A stretch of DNA of 52,524 nucleotides from Planctomycetota bacterium. GTDB lineage: Bacteria; Planctomycetota; Planctomycetia; Pirellulales; Pirellulaceae. Positions 45,180 through 52,524 of the stretch are shown in pieces (position 1 is the stretch's first letter; the number at the start of each line of letters is the position of its first letter). Under the pieces are notes generated by a model. That model was given only the letters and a program-made list of their open reading frames with translations. It had not been told where the DNA came from and made no database searches. The position numbers and the translations under genes were made by a program. The DNA lies in the NCBI GenBank assembly GCA_026692865.1, contig JAPLNI010000019.1, forward strand, positions 10,469 to 62,992, written 5' to 3'.

Positions 45180-48100
45180 ATGACGGACGATGGCGTTTAG
45201 CAATCACACGCTGCGCGGCAGGTAGTCCGAAGAGCCAAAAGAGTGCTGGGTGAACGAAAAAATCCAACAAGGTAGAGCTGATAACTCCCCCGAGTATAAC
45301 TGTCGCTACCGGATAAAGAATTTCTTTACCTGGTTGACCGGCGGCAAGCACTAATGGAACCAAACCGATGCCAGCCGTCAAAGCAGTCATTAAAACTGGA
45401 GCAAGTCTCTCCTTGCCAGCTCTGATGATCATGGCGTGGCTCCACTGCTCCCCCTCGTATTCTACTAAGTGCAAGTAATGTTGAAGCAATAGGATTCCAT
45501 TTCTCGATGCGATTCCACCCAAAGAGATAAATCCAACCATGCTGGCAATCGTAAGTGTCTGATTGGTGAGGACGAGTGCTGCAACAGATCCAATAAATGC
45601 CATCGGAATCGCCGCCATGACTTGCAATGAAAGATTGACACTTTGAAACATCGTGAACAGCGTCAAAAACACTCCGACCAAAGCAACAATAAAAAGTAAC
45701 AGAATTACTCGCGAAGCACGCTGCTGACTTTCAAACTGACCACTAAATTCAAAATAGTATCCCGGTGGTAACGCTCCGCTAATAACGCTTAATCGCTGCT
45801 GAATCTCCTTGACAACCTCCACTAATCCGCGATCCGATGTGTTGCATTGAATGACAATACGGCGACGAATTCGTTCACGTTGAATTGTGTTAGGTCCCAG
45901 CGAATCATAGATGTTAGCGAGCGACTCCAAGGGGACTTGTCCGCCGGACGGCAATTCGATCGGTAACCGTCTTAGTACATCTAGATTTTCTCGTGCGTCT
46001 TCTTTAAGGCGCACCACGAGATCAAACACTCGTTGACCCTGCATGACTTCAGAAACAACAATTCCATTCATTGCCGTTTCGATAATCCGATTAAGTGTTT
46101 CCACATTAAGACCCGCTAACAGCAATTTGTCTCGGTCGTATTCAATCTTTAGTTGAGGGATCAGTACCTGCTGTTCAATCACCAAGTCTCGGACACCACG
46201 CACTTGCTGCATCTCTACCTTGACATCGGCGGCACGATTTCTAAGAACATCCAGATCATCACCATAAAGCTTGACTCCGATCTGCGCCTTTACACCGGAA
46301 AGCATGTGCGAAATCAAATGCGAAATTGGTTGTTCGACCGAGAAAACCAATCCAGGAATTTCTGTCATGTCCTCGCGAATACGACTTAACTGCTGATCAC
46401 GCGTTCGGGAAGTCGTTGGGTCAAGATCGATAATGTACTCACTCGCGCTAACTGGTTCGGCATGTTCGTCCAGCTCAGCACGTCCGGTGCGACGAACAAA
46501 GTTTTGCACATCTGAATTGCCTGCGAGCGATTGCTCCACATTCTGATTGATCGCAATGCTAGTCGATAACGAGGTTCCAGGTGGAAGCAGCACGTTTAGC
46601 TGAACGGCACCCTCGTTAAAAGGAGGTAAAAAATCTCGATCAAGCCGCGAAACAAACCATGCGGCAACAGCGACCATTCCAATGACTCCAATCAAGTTCA
46701 ACCATGGAAATCGGAGGCTGAATTGAATGACATTCCCCACGGCCATTTTTAGAATTCGAAGTAATAAACCATCATCTTGTTGCGCGATGGCTGATGAATT
46801 AGGTAACAACCAATACGCGATTATCGGTGTCACGGTTAATGAAACAATTAGCGACGATAGGATCGATACAACATAGGCTGTACCCAGTGGCGTGAAGAGT
46901 CGACCTTCCATTCCTGAAAGAGCAAAAAGTGGCAAAAAGACAAGGCAAACAATGATCGTGCTATAAATTATCGAACCGCGAACCTCAAGGCTCGCATGAT
47001 AAACCACGACCAAAGCGGGCTTGGGGGATGATTGAATTGCGTTCTCTTTTAATCGCCGAAAGATATTTTCTACGTCGACAATCGCATCATCAACCAACTC
47101 GCCAATTGCAACCGCAAGGCCACCGAGAGTCATCGTATTGATCGAAAGTCCAAACCATTGAAAGACAAGAATTGTCATCAGCAATGATAAGGGAATCGCT
47201 GTTAATGAAACAAATGTTGTGCGGAAGTTCATTAGAAATAAGAACAAGATAATGACGACTAAAATACTTCCGTCGCGTAACGCTGCCACTACGTTTTCGA
47301 TCGCTCGATCAATGAAGTGCTCCTGCGAATAGAGCGGTTCAATACGAATTCCGGCGTCGAGTGACGGTTTGATTTCTCTGACGGCCGATAGGATTGCTTG
47401 AGTGATCGCCCGCGTGTCTGCTCCAGGTTGCTTACTAATAGTCAGTACTACTGCAGGTCCACCGCTAAATTGGTTTTCACTTTCGCGAATAAAGGCAGAA
47501 GCATCTCCGCGTTTGACTTGTGCTGCTTCAACGACTGTCGCCAGCATTGAAAGGCTCACAGGTCGTCCTTGCCGAACCGCAACAGCAATCTTGTTGATGT
47601 CATCGATCGATTGGATTTTTCCAATCGCTCGGACTAACCATTCGTTCGGACCGCGTTGGTCTAAGTAACCACCGGTCGCATTTTCGTTGCTGGCTTCCAC
47701 TGCTCGGCGAACATCATCTAAAGTGACACCATTTTTTTGTAATGCGTCTGGATCAATCTGTACCTGAAATTGCTTTCGACCGCCTCCCATCGTAAAGACT
47801 TGAGCTACACCGGGAATCGAAAGCAGTCGTTGTCGGACAATCCAATCGGCTTGCGTACGAAGCTCGATTGGATCGATCGCGTTTCCTTCGCTCCAAAGGC
47901 CTAGTACAAGAATTTGTCCCATGATCGATGAGATCGGTGCAAGTTGTGGCTTCGCAATTTTTGGCAGTCGATCAGAAACAATTGCCAGTCGCTCATTCAC
48001 AATCTGTCGAGCAGTGAAGATGTTCACGCCGAAGTCAAACTCAACATAGATGATCGAGATTCCTGTCGATGATGTGCTGCGTACGGCTTGCACTCCATTG

Positions 48101-48372
48101 GCTCCCGTGACTGCGATCTCAATCGGAAACGTTATTCGCGTTTCAACTTCTTCTGGAGCCATCCCTTCCGCTTCGGTCATGATGACGACTCGCGGACGAT
48201 CTAGATCCGGAAATACGTCGATAGGTAGCGTGCTAGCCGTCCACATCGCATAGCCAGAGATCGCCAACGCACTAGCCATCACAAGCAGCCGATTTTGCAG
48301 CGAAAAGCGAAGCATTAAATCAAGAAAGTTGCGACTTCCGTTGCTTGAATCTTGATTTGATAATTGGTCCAT
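45172..48372 (-). CDS. heavy-metal efflux RND permease (CzcA/CusA family)
   Basis: 1066 residues, normal for the family. The N-terminal SLQNRLLVMASALAISGYAM is the first membrane span, followed by LPIDVFPDLDRPRVVIMTEA and GMAPEEVETRITFPIEIAV, the classic heavy-metal RND opening. The central VAIGELVDDAIVDVENIFRR carries the acidic residues of the proton relay in TM4. Two sets of large periplasmic loops and about 12 spans are visible, ending GGVISSTLLDFFVHPALFWL. It works as a trimer driving metal cations from the periplasm or cytoplasm outward by proton antiport. The metal (Zn/Co/Cd against Cu/Ag) cannot be decided. The adaptor gene lies upstream; no outer-membrane channel gene is present. Confidence 0.9.
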   Translation of the reverse strand: MDQLSNQDSSNGSRNFLDLMLRFSLQNRLLVMASALAISGYAMWTASTLPIDVFPDLDRPRVVIMTEAEGMAPEEVETRITFPIEIAVTGANGVQAVRSTSSTGISIIYVEFDFGVNIFTARQIVNERLAIVSDRLPKIAKPQLAPISSIMGQILVLGLWSEGNAIDPIELRTQADWIVRQRLLSIPGVAQVFTMGGGRKQFQVQIDPDALQKNGVTLDDVRRAVEASNENATGGYLDQRGPNEWLVRAIGKIQSIDDINKIAVAVRQGRPVSLSMLATVVEAAQVKRGDASAFIRESENQFSGGPAVVLTISKQPGADTRAITQAILSAVREIKPSLDAGIRIEPLYSQEHFIDRAIENVVAALRDGSILVVIILFLFLMNFRTTFVSLTAIPLSLLMTILVFQWFGLSINTMTLGGLAVAIGELVDDAIVDVENIFRRLKENAIQSSPKPALVVVYHASLEVRGSIIYSTIIVCLVFLPLFALSGMEGRLFTPLGTAYVVSILSSLIVSLTVTPIIAYWLLPNSSAIAQQDDGLLLRILKMAVGNVIQFSLRFPWLNLIGVIGMVAVAAWFVSRLDRDFLPPFNEGAVQLNVLLPPGTSLSTSIAINQNVEQSLAGNSDVQNFVRRTGRAELDEHAEPVSASEYIIDLDPTTSRTRDQQLSRIREDMTEIPGLVFSVEQPISHLISHMLSGVKAQIGVKLYGDDLDVLRNRAADVKVEMQQVRGVRDLVIEQQVLIPQLKIEYDRDKLLLAGLNVETLNRIIETAMNGIVVSEVMQGQRVFDLVVRLKEDARENLDVLRRLPIELPSGGQVPLESLANIYDSLGPNTIQRERIRRRIVIQCNTSDRGLVEVVKEIQQRLSVISGALPPGYYFEFSGQFESQQRASRVILLLFIVALVGVFLTLFTMFQSVNLSLQVMAAIPMAFIGSVAALVLTNQTLTIASMVGFISLGGIASRNGILLLQHYLHLVEYEGEQWSHAMIIRAGKERLAPVLMTALTAGIGLVPLVLAAGQPGKEILYPVATVILGGVISSTLLDFFVHPALFWLFGLPAAQRVIAKRHRPSLG

Positions 48373-48441
48373 TCGTTCCGTGCTTTACCTTGCGGGATCA
48401 TTCCCTACTCAATGGAATTGATTATTTGCTTATCAAGAAGC

Positions 48442-50040
48442 TCAATGGCTGTGTCCCTCGTGGGGATCAATGCCGCCACCGGCTTTATTTTTTAAAGCCA
48501 TTTGCATTTGATGCGCTCCGCGAAGTGCCACAACGTCGCCCGGATAGATAGCCCCATCGTTTTCAATGACTACAGAAGTTTGATCGCGATACTTTTCATG
48601 AACAGCGACTCGATCGAAATGATCTCCATTCTGTTGAAAAACAAAACTGTCGACTCCTTCTCGTACAACTGCATCAATGGGCAGTACGATTTGTTCGCTC
48701 CACGATTCAACCGGAACCTGCAACTGAAGACGTTGACCCGTTCGATACTTCCACGAAATGTATCTTTGGCCCGCAGAATTCACACTATCTTGCATCAGTG
48801 TGTTCGGTAGCATGACAAAGAACTTCAATGCCCTCGTTGTCGGATCAATCTCGTTGTTGATCCATCCAAGTTCTAGATTATCGATGCGTGTTGCTTCATC
48901 GCCGGTTCCTAGGATCGCTGAGACCTTCCAATCAGAGAGCTTGGCTTTTGTAATCATCGCCGCTTCTGTTTCAAAGGCCTGTCCCTCAATTAATAACACT
49001 CCATAATCTGCCAGCGTGCAAAGCAAATCACCCGCGTTCACGATTTGCCCCTTTTGTACGTCCATGTCCGTTAGCACAAGAAGATGCATCTCGTTGACCA
49101 ATGGTTGCGCGGTGGATGGTGAATCGGCTGAATGTGGAAGGGATTGGTTTTGATCTTGACTTGGACTGTTCTCAACCGCTTTCTCGCTGGAGGAATCGCT
49201 CCGGGGATCATGATAACTGACAGGAACAATGCGATTGGGAAGCCGCGATTGGCTCTCGTGCGAAAGTGCTTGTGATTTTCCGAACCGGGGCGATGTTCTT
49301 CGGCTGAGTTGAATTTCTTCATCGGTGTGGTTGTCCGGATGCGGGGCAGTGATCCGCATTTCGGTCAACAATCGTCGTTCGCTTTCGATACGCGCAATTT
49401 GACTTTCGGATAAGCCATGCAAACGTAGTGCTTCTCGTTGCGATCGAAGCATTGAATCTAGTTTATCTCGTCCATACTGCCGCTCGAGAAGTGTCTTGTT
49501 GGAAAGCACCCCACTTTCAGCAAGTTGCTGGAGTCTCCCGATCTCTTTGAGTTCAATATCGCGATTGCCTAGTGCCTCAAGAAAATCCTTTTGTGAAGTC
49601 ACTAAATCTTCATGAGTCAGACGCAACTCGAGAATCAAATCGCCCGGCTGAACGGCTTCTCCGGAGACGGCATGAACGTGCGTAACAATCCCTGTCATCG
49701 CTGCACTTACCGGAAGCCGAGTTCTTCCCGGAAGGTCCACGATAATGGCGGGAAAAGCAAGACTTTTGCTGAACGACTGAAGTTCGATCGGTTTCAGAAA
49801 GTCATCAGTAAGCCCCAGATTTCTTCTCGCAGCATCTGAAATCTCCAGCGAGTTCTCGCCAGTATCACCATGATCATGACCTTCATGCGCGTGCGGGTCG
49901 ACAGAAGTATTGGCGAGTACCGTTGCTGACTTGCCGGGAAATTGCGAACCCGTAACTAGATAGCGAGCATGCAACCACCCAGCCGCATAGCAAATCGAAC
50001 CAGCTACGATCACAAGGACGAAGATTTTGCTCATGTTCAT
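48442..50040 (-). CDS. RND periplasmic adaptor (CzcB/CusB family)
   Basis: 532 residues. An N-terminal signal/anchor (IFVLVIVAGSICYAAGWLHA, 5-24) is followed by a His-rich stretch DPHAHEGHDHGDTG (about 48-61), then the membrane-fusion core: FPAIIVDLPGRTRLPVSAAM and VHAVSGEAVQPGDLILELRL (barrel-sandwich half-motif), and an alpha-hairpin (about 145-215). A long polar insertion (about 235-310) precedes the second half-motif VQKGQIVNAGDLLCTLADYG. The C-terminus is also His-rich (GIDPHEGHSH). It links the inner-membrane pump to an outer-membrane channel and can hand metal over. Its ATG overlaps the stop of the upstream gene by 4 bp (ATGA). Confidence 0.9.
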   Translation of the reverse strand: MNMSKIFVLVIVAGSICYAAGWLHARYLVTGSQFPGKSATVLANTSVDPHAHEGHDHGDTGENSLEISDAARRNLGLTDDFLKPIELQSFSKSLAFPAIIVDLPGRTRLPVSAAMTGIVTHVHAVSGEAVQPGDLILELRLTHEDLVTSQKDFLEALGNRDIELKEIGRLQQLAESGVLSNKTLLERQYGRDKLDSMLRSQREALRLHGLSESQIARIESERRLLTEMRITAPHPDNHTDEEIQLSRRTSPRFGKSQALSHESQSRLPNRIVPVSYHDPRSDSSSEKAVENSPSQDQNQSLPHSADSPSTAQPLVNEMHLLVLTDMDVQKGQIVNAGDLLCTLADYGVLLIEGQAFETEAAMITKAKLSDWKVSAILGTGDEATRIDNLELGWINNEIDPTTRALKFFVMLPNTLMQDSVNSAGQRYISWKYRTGQRLQLQVPVESWSEQIVLPIDAVVREGVDSFVFQQNGDHFDRVAVHEKYRDQTSVVIENDGAIYPGDVVALRGAHQMQMALKNKAGGGIDPHEGHSH

Positions 50041-50561
50041 TTCTTCGGTCCAGTATGATTGTGCGGGTCACCATGTGCGTGATTGTGATCGTGTGAGTGC
50101 GTCAGCTTGGCAACATAGGATTTGTTCCCAATTCGAACTGCAAAGCGAGGATCTGACTTTGCATCATGAAGCGAATCCATCAACTCGGCACTCTTCATTG
50201 CAAATCGCGATGAGAAACCCTTCTCGTCAATCTCTTGAGGGACCGCGGCTAGCTTGACTTGAAAAGGTCGACCTCCGCGTTTGAAGTTGACCACAAGCGA
50301 AGGCGTGTTGACAGCAACGTAAGCTTTGGCTTTACCATCCAATAGGAAGATCGTAACTTCCTTGGTCTCTTCACTTAATATCAACTCAGCATGATATTCA
50401 CCATGACCGATCTCCAGTAACTCGCCTTTATTAGGGCCGTGCTCTGGGTGATCGTGTGCGTGCTGAGGTGCCGCAGCAGTAGTCGCCGGTTGAGCGATGA
50501 TCGTTCGGGAATAACTGAAAGAAAGAACAAACGGAATGACGAAAGCGATAGATCGGAACAC
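50037..50561 (-). CDS. exported histidine-rich protein of the efflux operon
   Basis: 174 residues. A signal peptide (RSIAFVIPFVLSFSYSRTII, cleaved near AQP) precedes His-rich motifs at both ends (QHAHDHPEHGP near 33-43; THSHDHNHAHGDPHNHTG near 155-171). The core (GHGEYHAELILSEETKEVTI, FLLDGKAKAYVAVNT) has the look of a periplasmic beta-sandwich metal-binding protein. It likely buffers or delivers metal to the adaptor, whose own ends are His-rich. Its stop overlaps the adaptor start, so synthesis is coupled. Confidence 0.7.
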   Translation of the reverse strand: MFRSIAFVIPFVLSFSYSRTIIAQPATTAAAPQHAHDHPEHGPNKGELLEIGHGEYHAELILSEETKEVTIFLLDGKAKAYVAVNTPSLVVNFKRGGRPFQVKLAAVPQEIDEKGFSSRFAMKSAELMDSLHDAKSDPRFAVRIGNKSYVAKLTHSHDHNHAHGDPHNHTGPKK

Positions 50562-50627
50562 AGTAGAACCTCGTAAACTTAGAAATTGAAAAACTCAAAT
50601 GCACTAACGCGTTGATGAGTTTCAAAA

Positions 50628-51128
50628 TCAGATACGAAGATGTCCGACTAAATCGAAGATGCTCGGTTGATGCTTGGGGGAGCAACGACACTCAAGCAAC
50701 ATACCAGTCCCTTGATTACCCCGCCCTTGATTGCCCAATTTGTTCCATAGAACGAAGTATGCTATCGGCTGGCTGATATTCTTAAAATCGGTTCGTTCTG
50801 CAAGCACGCTTTGGTTCTGCTCAGAAAGATAGAAACAATGAGATTGAGAATGCGAATTACCGCTGCGCGAGGCAGTTTCCCAGTCAACATCGGATTCATC
50901 GGATAAGTATTGGCTATCCGAATCTGGATGAGACGCATCTGATACATCGCCAGCTTGATGATCGTGATCGTGATCGCAAGGGCACGTCGATAATGCGTTC
51001 GCTACACGCGAACTCTCTTGAATGCAAGGGCTGGCGGTCTCGCAACAAATGCCAACGGCTCCGCAGCAGCAAACCAGTTGCAGTCGGATAAATGCCAGCA
51101 ATAAGATGAATGAAACCCAGCGTTGCAT
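50628..51128 (-). CDS. exported Cys/His-rich protein, first gene of the efflux operon
   Basis: 166 residues. A hydrophobic signal-like start (WVSFILLLAFIRLQL) runs directly into VCCCGAVGICCETASPC, then CPCDHDHDHQAG, SHSQSHCFYL and LLECRCSP, about a dozen Cys plus His and Asp clusters. This composition suggests soft-metal binding in the periplasm or at the membrane. I do not recognise a named family. It precedes the His-rich gene by 66 bp on the same strand and is probably the promoter-proximal member of the metal operon. Confidence 0.6.
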   Translation of the reverse strand: MQRWVSFILLLAFIRLQLVCCCGAVGICCETASPCIQESSRVANALSTCPCDHDHDHQAGDVSDASHPDSDSQYLSDESDVDWETASRSGNSHSQSHCFYLSEQNQSVLAERTDFKNISQPIAYFVLWNKLGNQGRGNQGTGMLLECRCSPKHQPSIFDLVGHLRI

Positions 51129-51238
51129 TAAAAACCTCTCCTATGGTTTATAGGGAAGCATGGGCGCTTGTGGCAATACCCGAACGGCGACTATTTTGTC
51201 GACCGGCTCGATTAATTGATCGTTTAGGCCTGTCTTGA

Positions 51239-52333
51239 CTACCGAACGCAAGGCTCTTCCATGACGATTAGCTTGCCTGAATCGGCATCGACTTCCACGT
51301 TAGCTCCGAACGGAAGCGTTGCATTCTCCGGCACATGACCGACCGGAAAATCGGTAATCACCGGGCATCGGACTCGCTTCATGTACTCGTCAATCACCAA
51401 AGCAATCTTCAGTTCATCTGCGGGAGACTTGTAGGTAAATCTTCCCATGACAATTCCCGCCACCGAATCCAAAACACCCGCGAGCCGTAGCTGCGAAAGC
51501 ATTCGATCGACTCGATAGGCTTCTTCATGGACGTCTTCTAAAAACAGAATCGCGCCGCTGGGTTCGATGGCGAAGCGAGTCCCCAAAGTGGAACACACGA
51601 GCGTCAAATTACCGCCGAGCAATCTTCCCTGCGACTTACCACCGTGGAGAGTTTTCACTTGATGGTCCTCCGGAACTTCGATAGCTTCCCCGACCATCGA
51701 CTTGGGAAACTTCGACACCAGTAGCATCCGCTCGAAGGATCGATTCGCGAATGCGTACTCAGGTAAGTCCGCTCTCGCTAGGTTGCTCATCGGCATCGGA
51801 GAGTGAAATGAAATGACTCGTGCCATTCGAGCGTTTGCCAAGTGGAACGCTGTAATGTCAGAATACCCGGTCACTACTTTCGGGTCACGTCTGAGCGCTT
51901 CGAAGTCAACACGATCGAGAATACGAGTCAATCCAAAGCCACCTCGAACAGGGAAAATCCCGCGTATTTGTGGATCGCGGATCGCTTGATTGAGCTCCTC
52001 GACGCGCTGGTCGTCACCACCGGCGAGATATTCCTGCCTGCGATCCAACATGCGTTCATCGAATTGAACGCGAAAGCCAATGTCTTCCATCTGCTTTTTG
52101 TATGCCAACACTAACGTCCGATCGGCCGGGCCAGCCGGTGCCACCATCGCGATCGTGTCGCCTCGTTTGAGTCCATTTGGCTTGATCCAATTCATCGCAG
52201 GCTTTGGAGCCGCATTGACTTCCGTTGGTGTAACAGCATGCGCGGAATCCGTCTTGAGTAGCGTTGGCAAGACGACAGCCGCAGTAGTAGCGTGCGTAAG
52301 GAAAGTTCTTCGTAAGCTCGACTTGTGTTTCAT
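51239..52333 (-). CDS. S66 family LD-carboxypeptidase-like protein, exported
   Basis: 364 residues from the ATG at 52333, which places the twin-arginine-like signal SLRRTFLTHATTAAVVLP (residues 6-23) at the N-terminus; upstream in-frame starts at 52369 and 52396 are possible. S66 features: GDTIAMVAPAGPAD, PVRGGFGLTRILDRVDF, the nucleophile in VTGYSDITAFH (Ser158), FLEDVHEEAYRVDRMLSQL (catalytic Glu region) and DFPVGHVPENATLPFG (catalytic His). Family members cut the L,D bond of murein tetrapeptides or hydrolyse microcin C-like compounds. An exported copy would act on peptidoglycan outside the cytoplasm, whereas E. coli LdcA is cytoplasmic. The gene stands alone, divided from the metal operon by about 110 bp. 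Confidence 0.85.
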   Translation of the reverse strand: MKHKSSLRRTFLTHATTAAVVLPTLLKTDSAHAVTPTEVNAAPKPAMNWIKPNGLKRGDTIAMVAPAGPADRTLVLAYKKQMEDIGFRVQFDERMLDRRQEYLAGGDDQRVEELNQAIRDPQIRGIFPVRGGFGLTRILDRVDFEALRRDPKVVTGYSDITAFHLANARMARVISFHSPMPMSNLARADLPEYAFANRSFERMLLVSKFPKSMVGEAIEVPEDHQVKTLHGGKSQGRLLGGNLTLVCSTLGTRFAIEPSGAILFLEDVHEEAYRVDRMLSQLRLAGVLDSVAGIVMGRFTYKSPADELKIALVIDEYMKRVRCPVITDFPVGHVPENATLPFGANVEVDADSGKLIVMEEPCVR

Positions 52334-52524
52334 CTGATTCTCAAATTGTGGCGTCGATTGTTGATTCATTACTTTTGTGATTCTGAAACTCCCCACAAAA
52401 AGTTGACAGTGGATCGGTGTTAATTTCTGGGTAAAGTTTTCTGTTAAAGGATCGCTTACTCGGGACCCTCCAACAAAGGCAGGGGATTGAAATCTGCCTT
52501 CATCTGCGCAGCCATCGGTCGCCA

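Noticed and set aside
1-52524. tRNA, rRNA, riboswitch or prophage genes
   Set aside because: No cloverleaf, rRNA-like stretch, known riboswitch core or phage structural gene was recognised on either strand; a covariance-model scan was not possible here.

Overview
The window reads as chromosomal DNA of a planctomycete, most likely of the Pirellula/Rhodopirellula type. The clues are two DUF1559 prepilin-like genes, a giant PEP-CTERM protein built of autotransporter-associated beta-strand repeats, an rsmH gene standing alone outside any division cluster, an orphan macro domain, a heavy-metal RND operon, and many short palindromic repeats between and inside genes. No tRNA, rRNA, CRISPR array, phage module or complete insertion sequence was seen. 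Every family assignment rests on motif reading by eye.

Layout. 84-1274: DUF1559 pseudopilin-like gene (minus). 1681-1793: complete copy of a palindromic repeat (family A). 1798-15933: one 4711-residue surface-type protein (minus). 16336-19113: HrpB helicase (minus). 19539-20579: rsmH (plus). 20593-20691: tiny lysine-rich protein (minus). 20902-21783: Tat-exported TIM-barrel protein, followed by a REP-associated tyrosine transposase at 21823-22320. 22329-23096: CvpA-like membrane protein. 23264-23612: tandem MITE-like repeats (family C). 23625-33400: a minus-strand group of ABC exporter, small unknown protein and huge GT84 cyclic-glucan-synthase-like protein. 33902-34723: methyltransferase. 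34874-36195: lipoprotein plus a DUF1559 gene split by one in-frame stop. 36647-38310: truncated hemoglobin, macro-domain protein, monoheme cytochrome. 38757-41683: tight operon of an M41-like peptidase, EboE and a D-amino-acid-oxidase-like flavoprotein. 41828-44957: polytopic membrane protein (possibly a degenerate exosortase) and a membrane-anchored TPR protein. 45172-51128: CzcA/CzcB-type efflux operon with His- and Cys-rich exported proteins. 51239-52333: S66 LD-carboxypeptidase-like protein.

The genes suggest three working units: synthesis and export of a glucan (GT84 plus ABC exporter), metal efflux (RND pump, adaptor, metal-binding accessories), and a small EboE-centred metabolic operon. 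The giant PEP-CTERM protein should need an exosortase, and the only candidate here lacks the usual catalytic residues.

The most unusual signal is repeat family B. It is a palindromic element of about 28 bp per arm with core GGCGCTAGCC. It occurs in intergenic DNA and also in frame inside three protein genes, where it writes the recurrent peptides PEPMALATG and PEASAYGS. A RAYT-type transposase, the enzyme class that mobilises such palindromes, lies in the same window. Family A hairpins show compensatory base changes between copies. The GT84 protein ends exactly where its GH94 phosphorylase domain should begin, next to the family C repeats.
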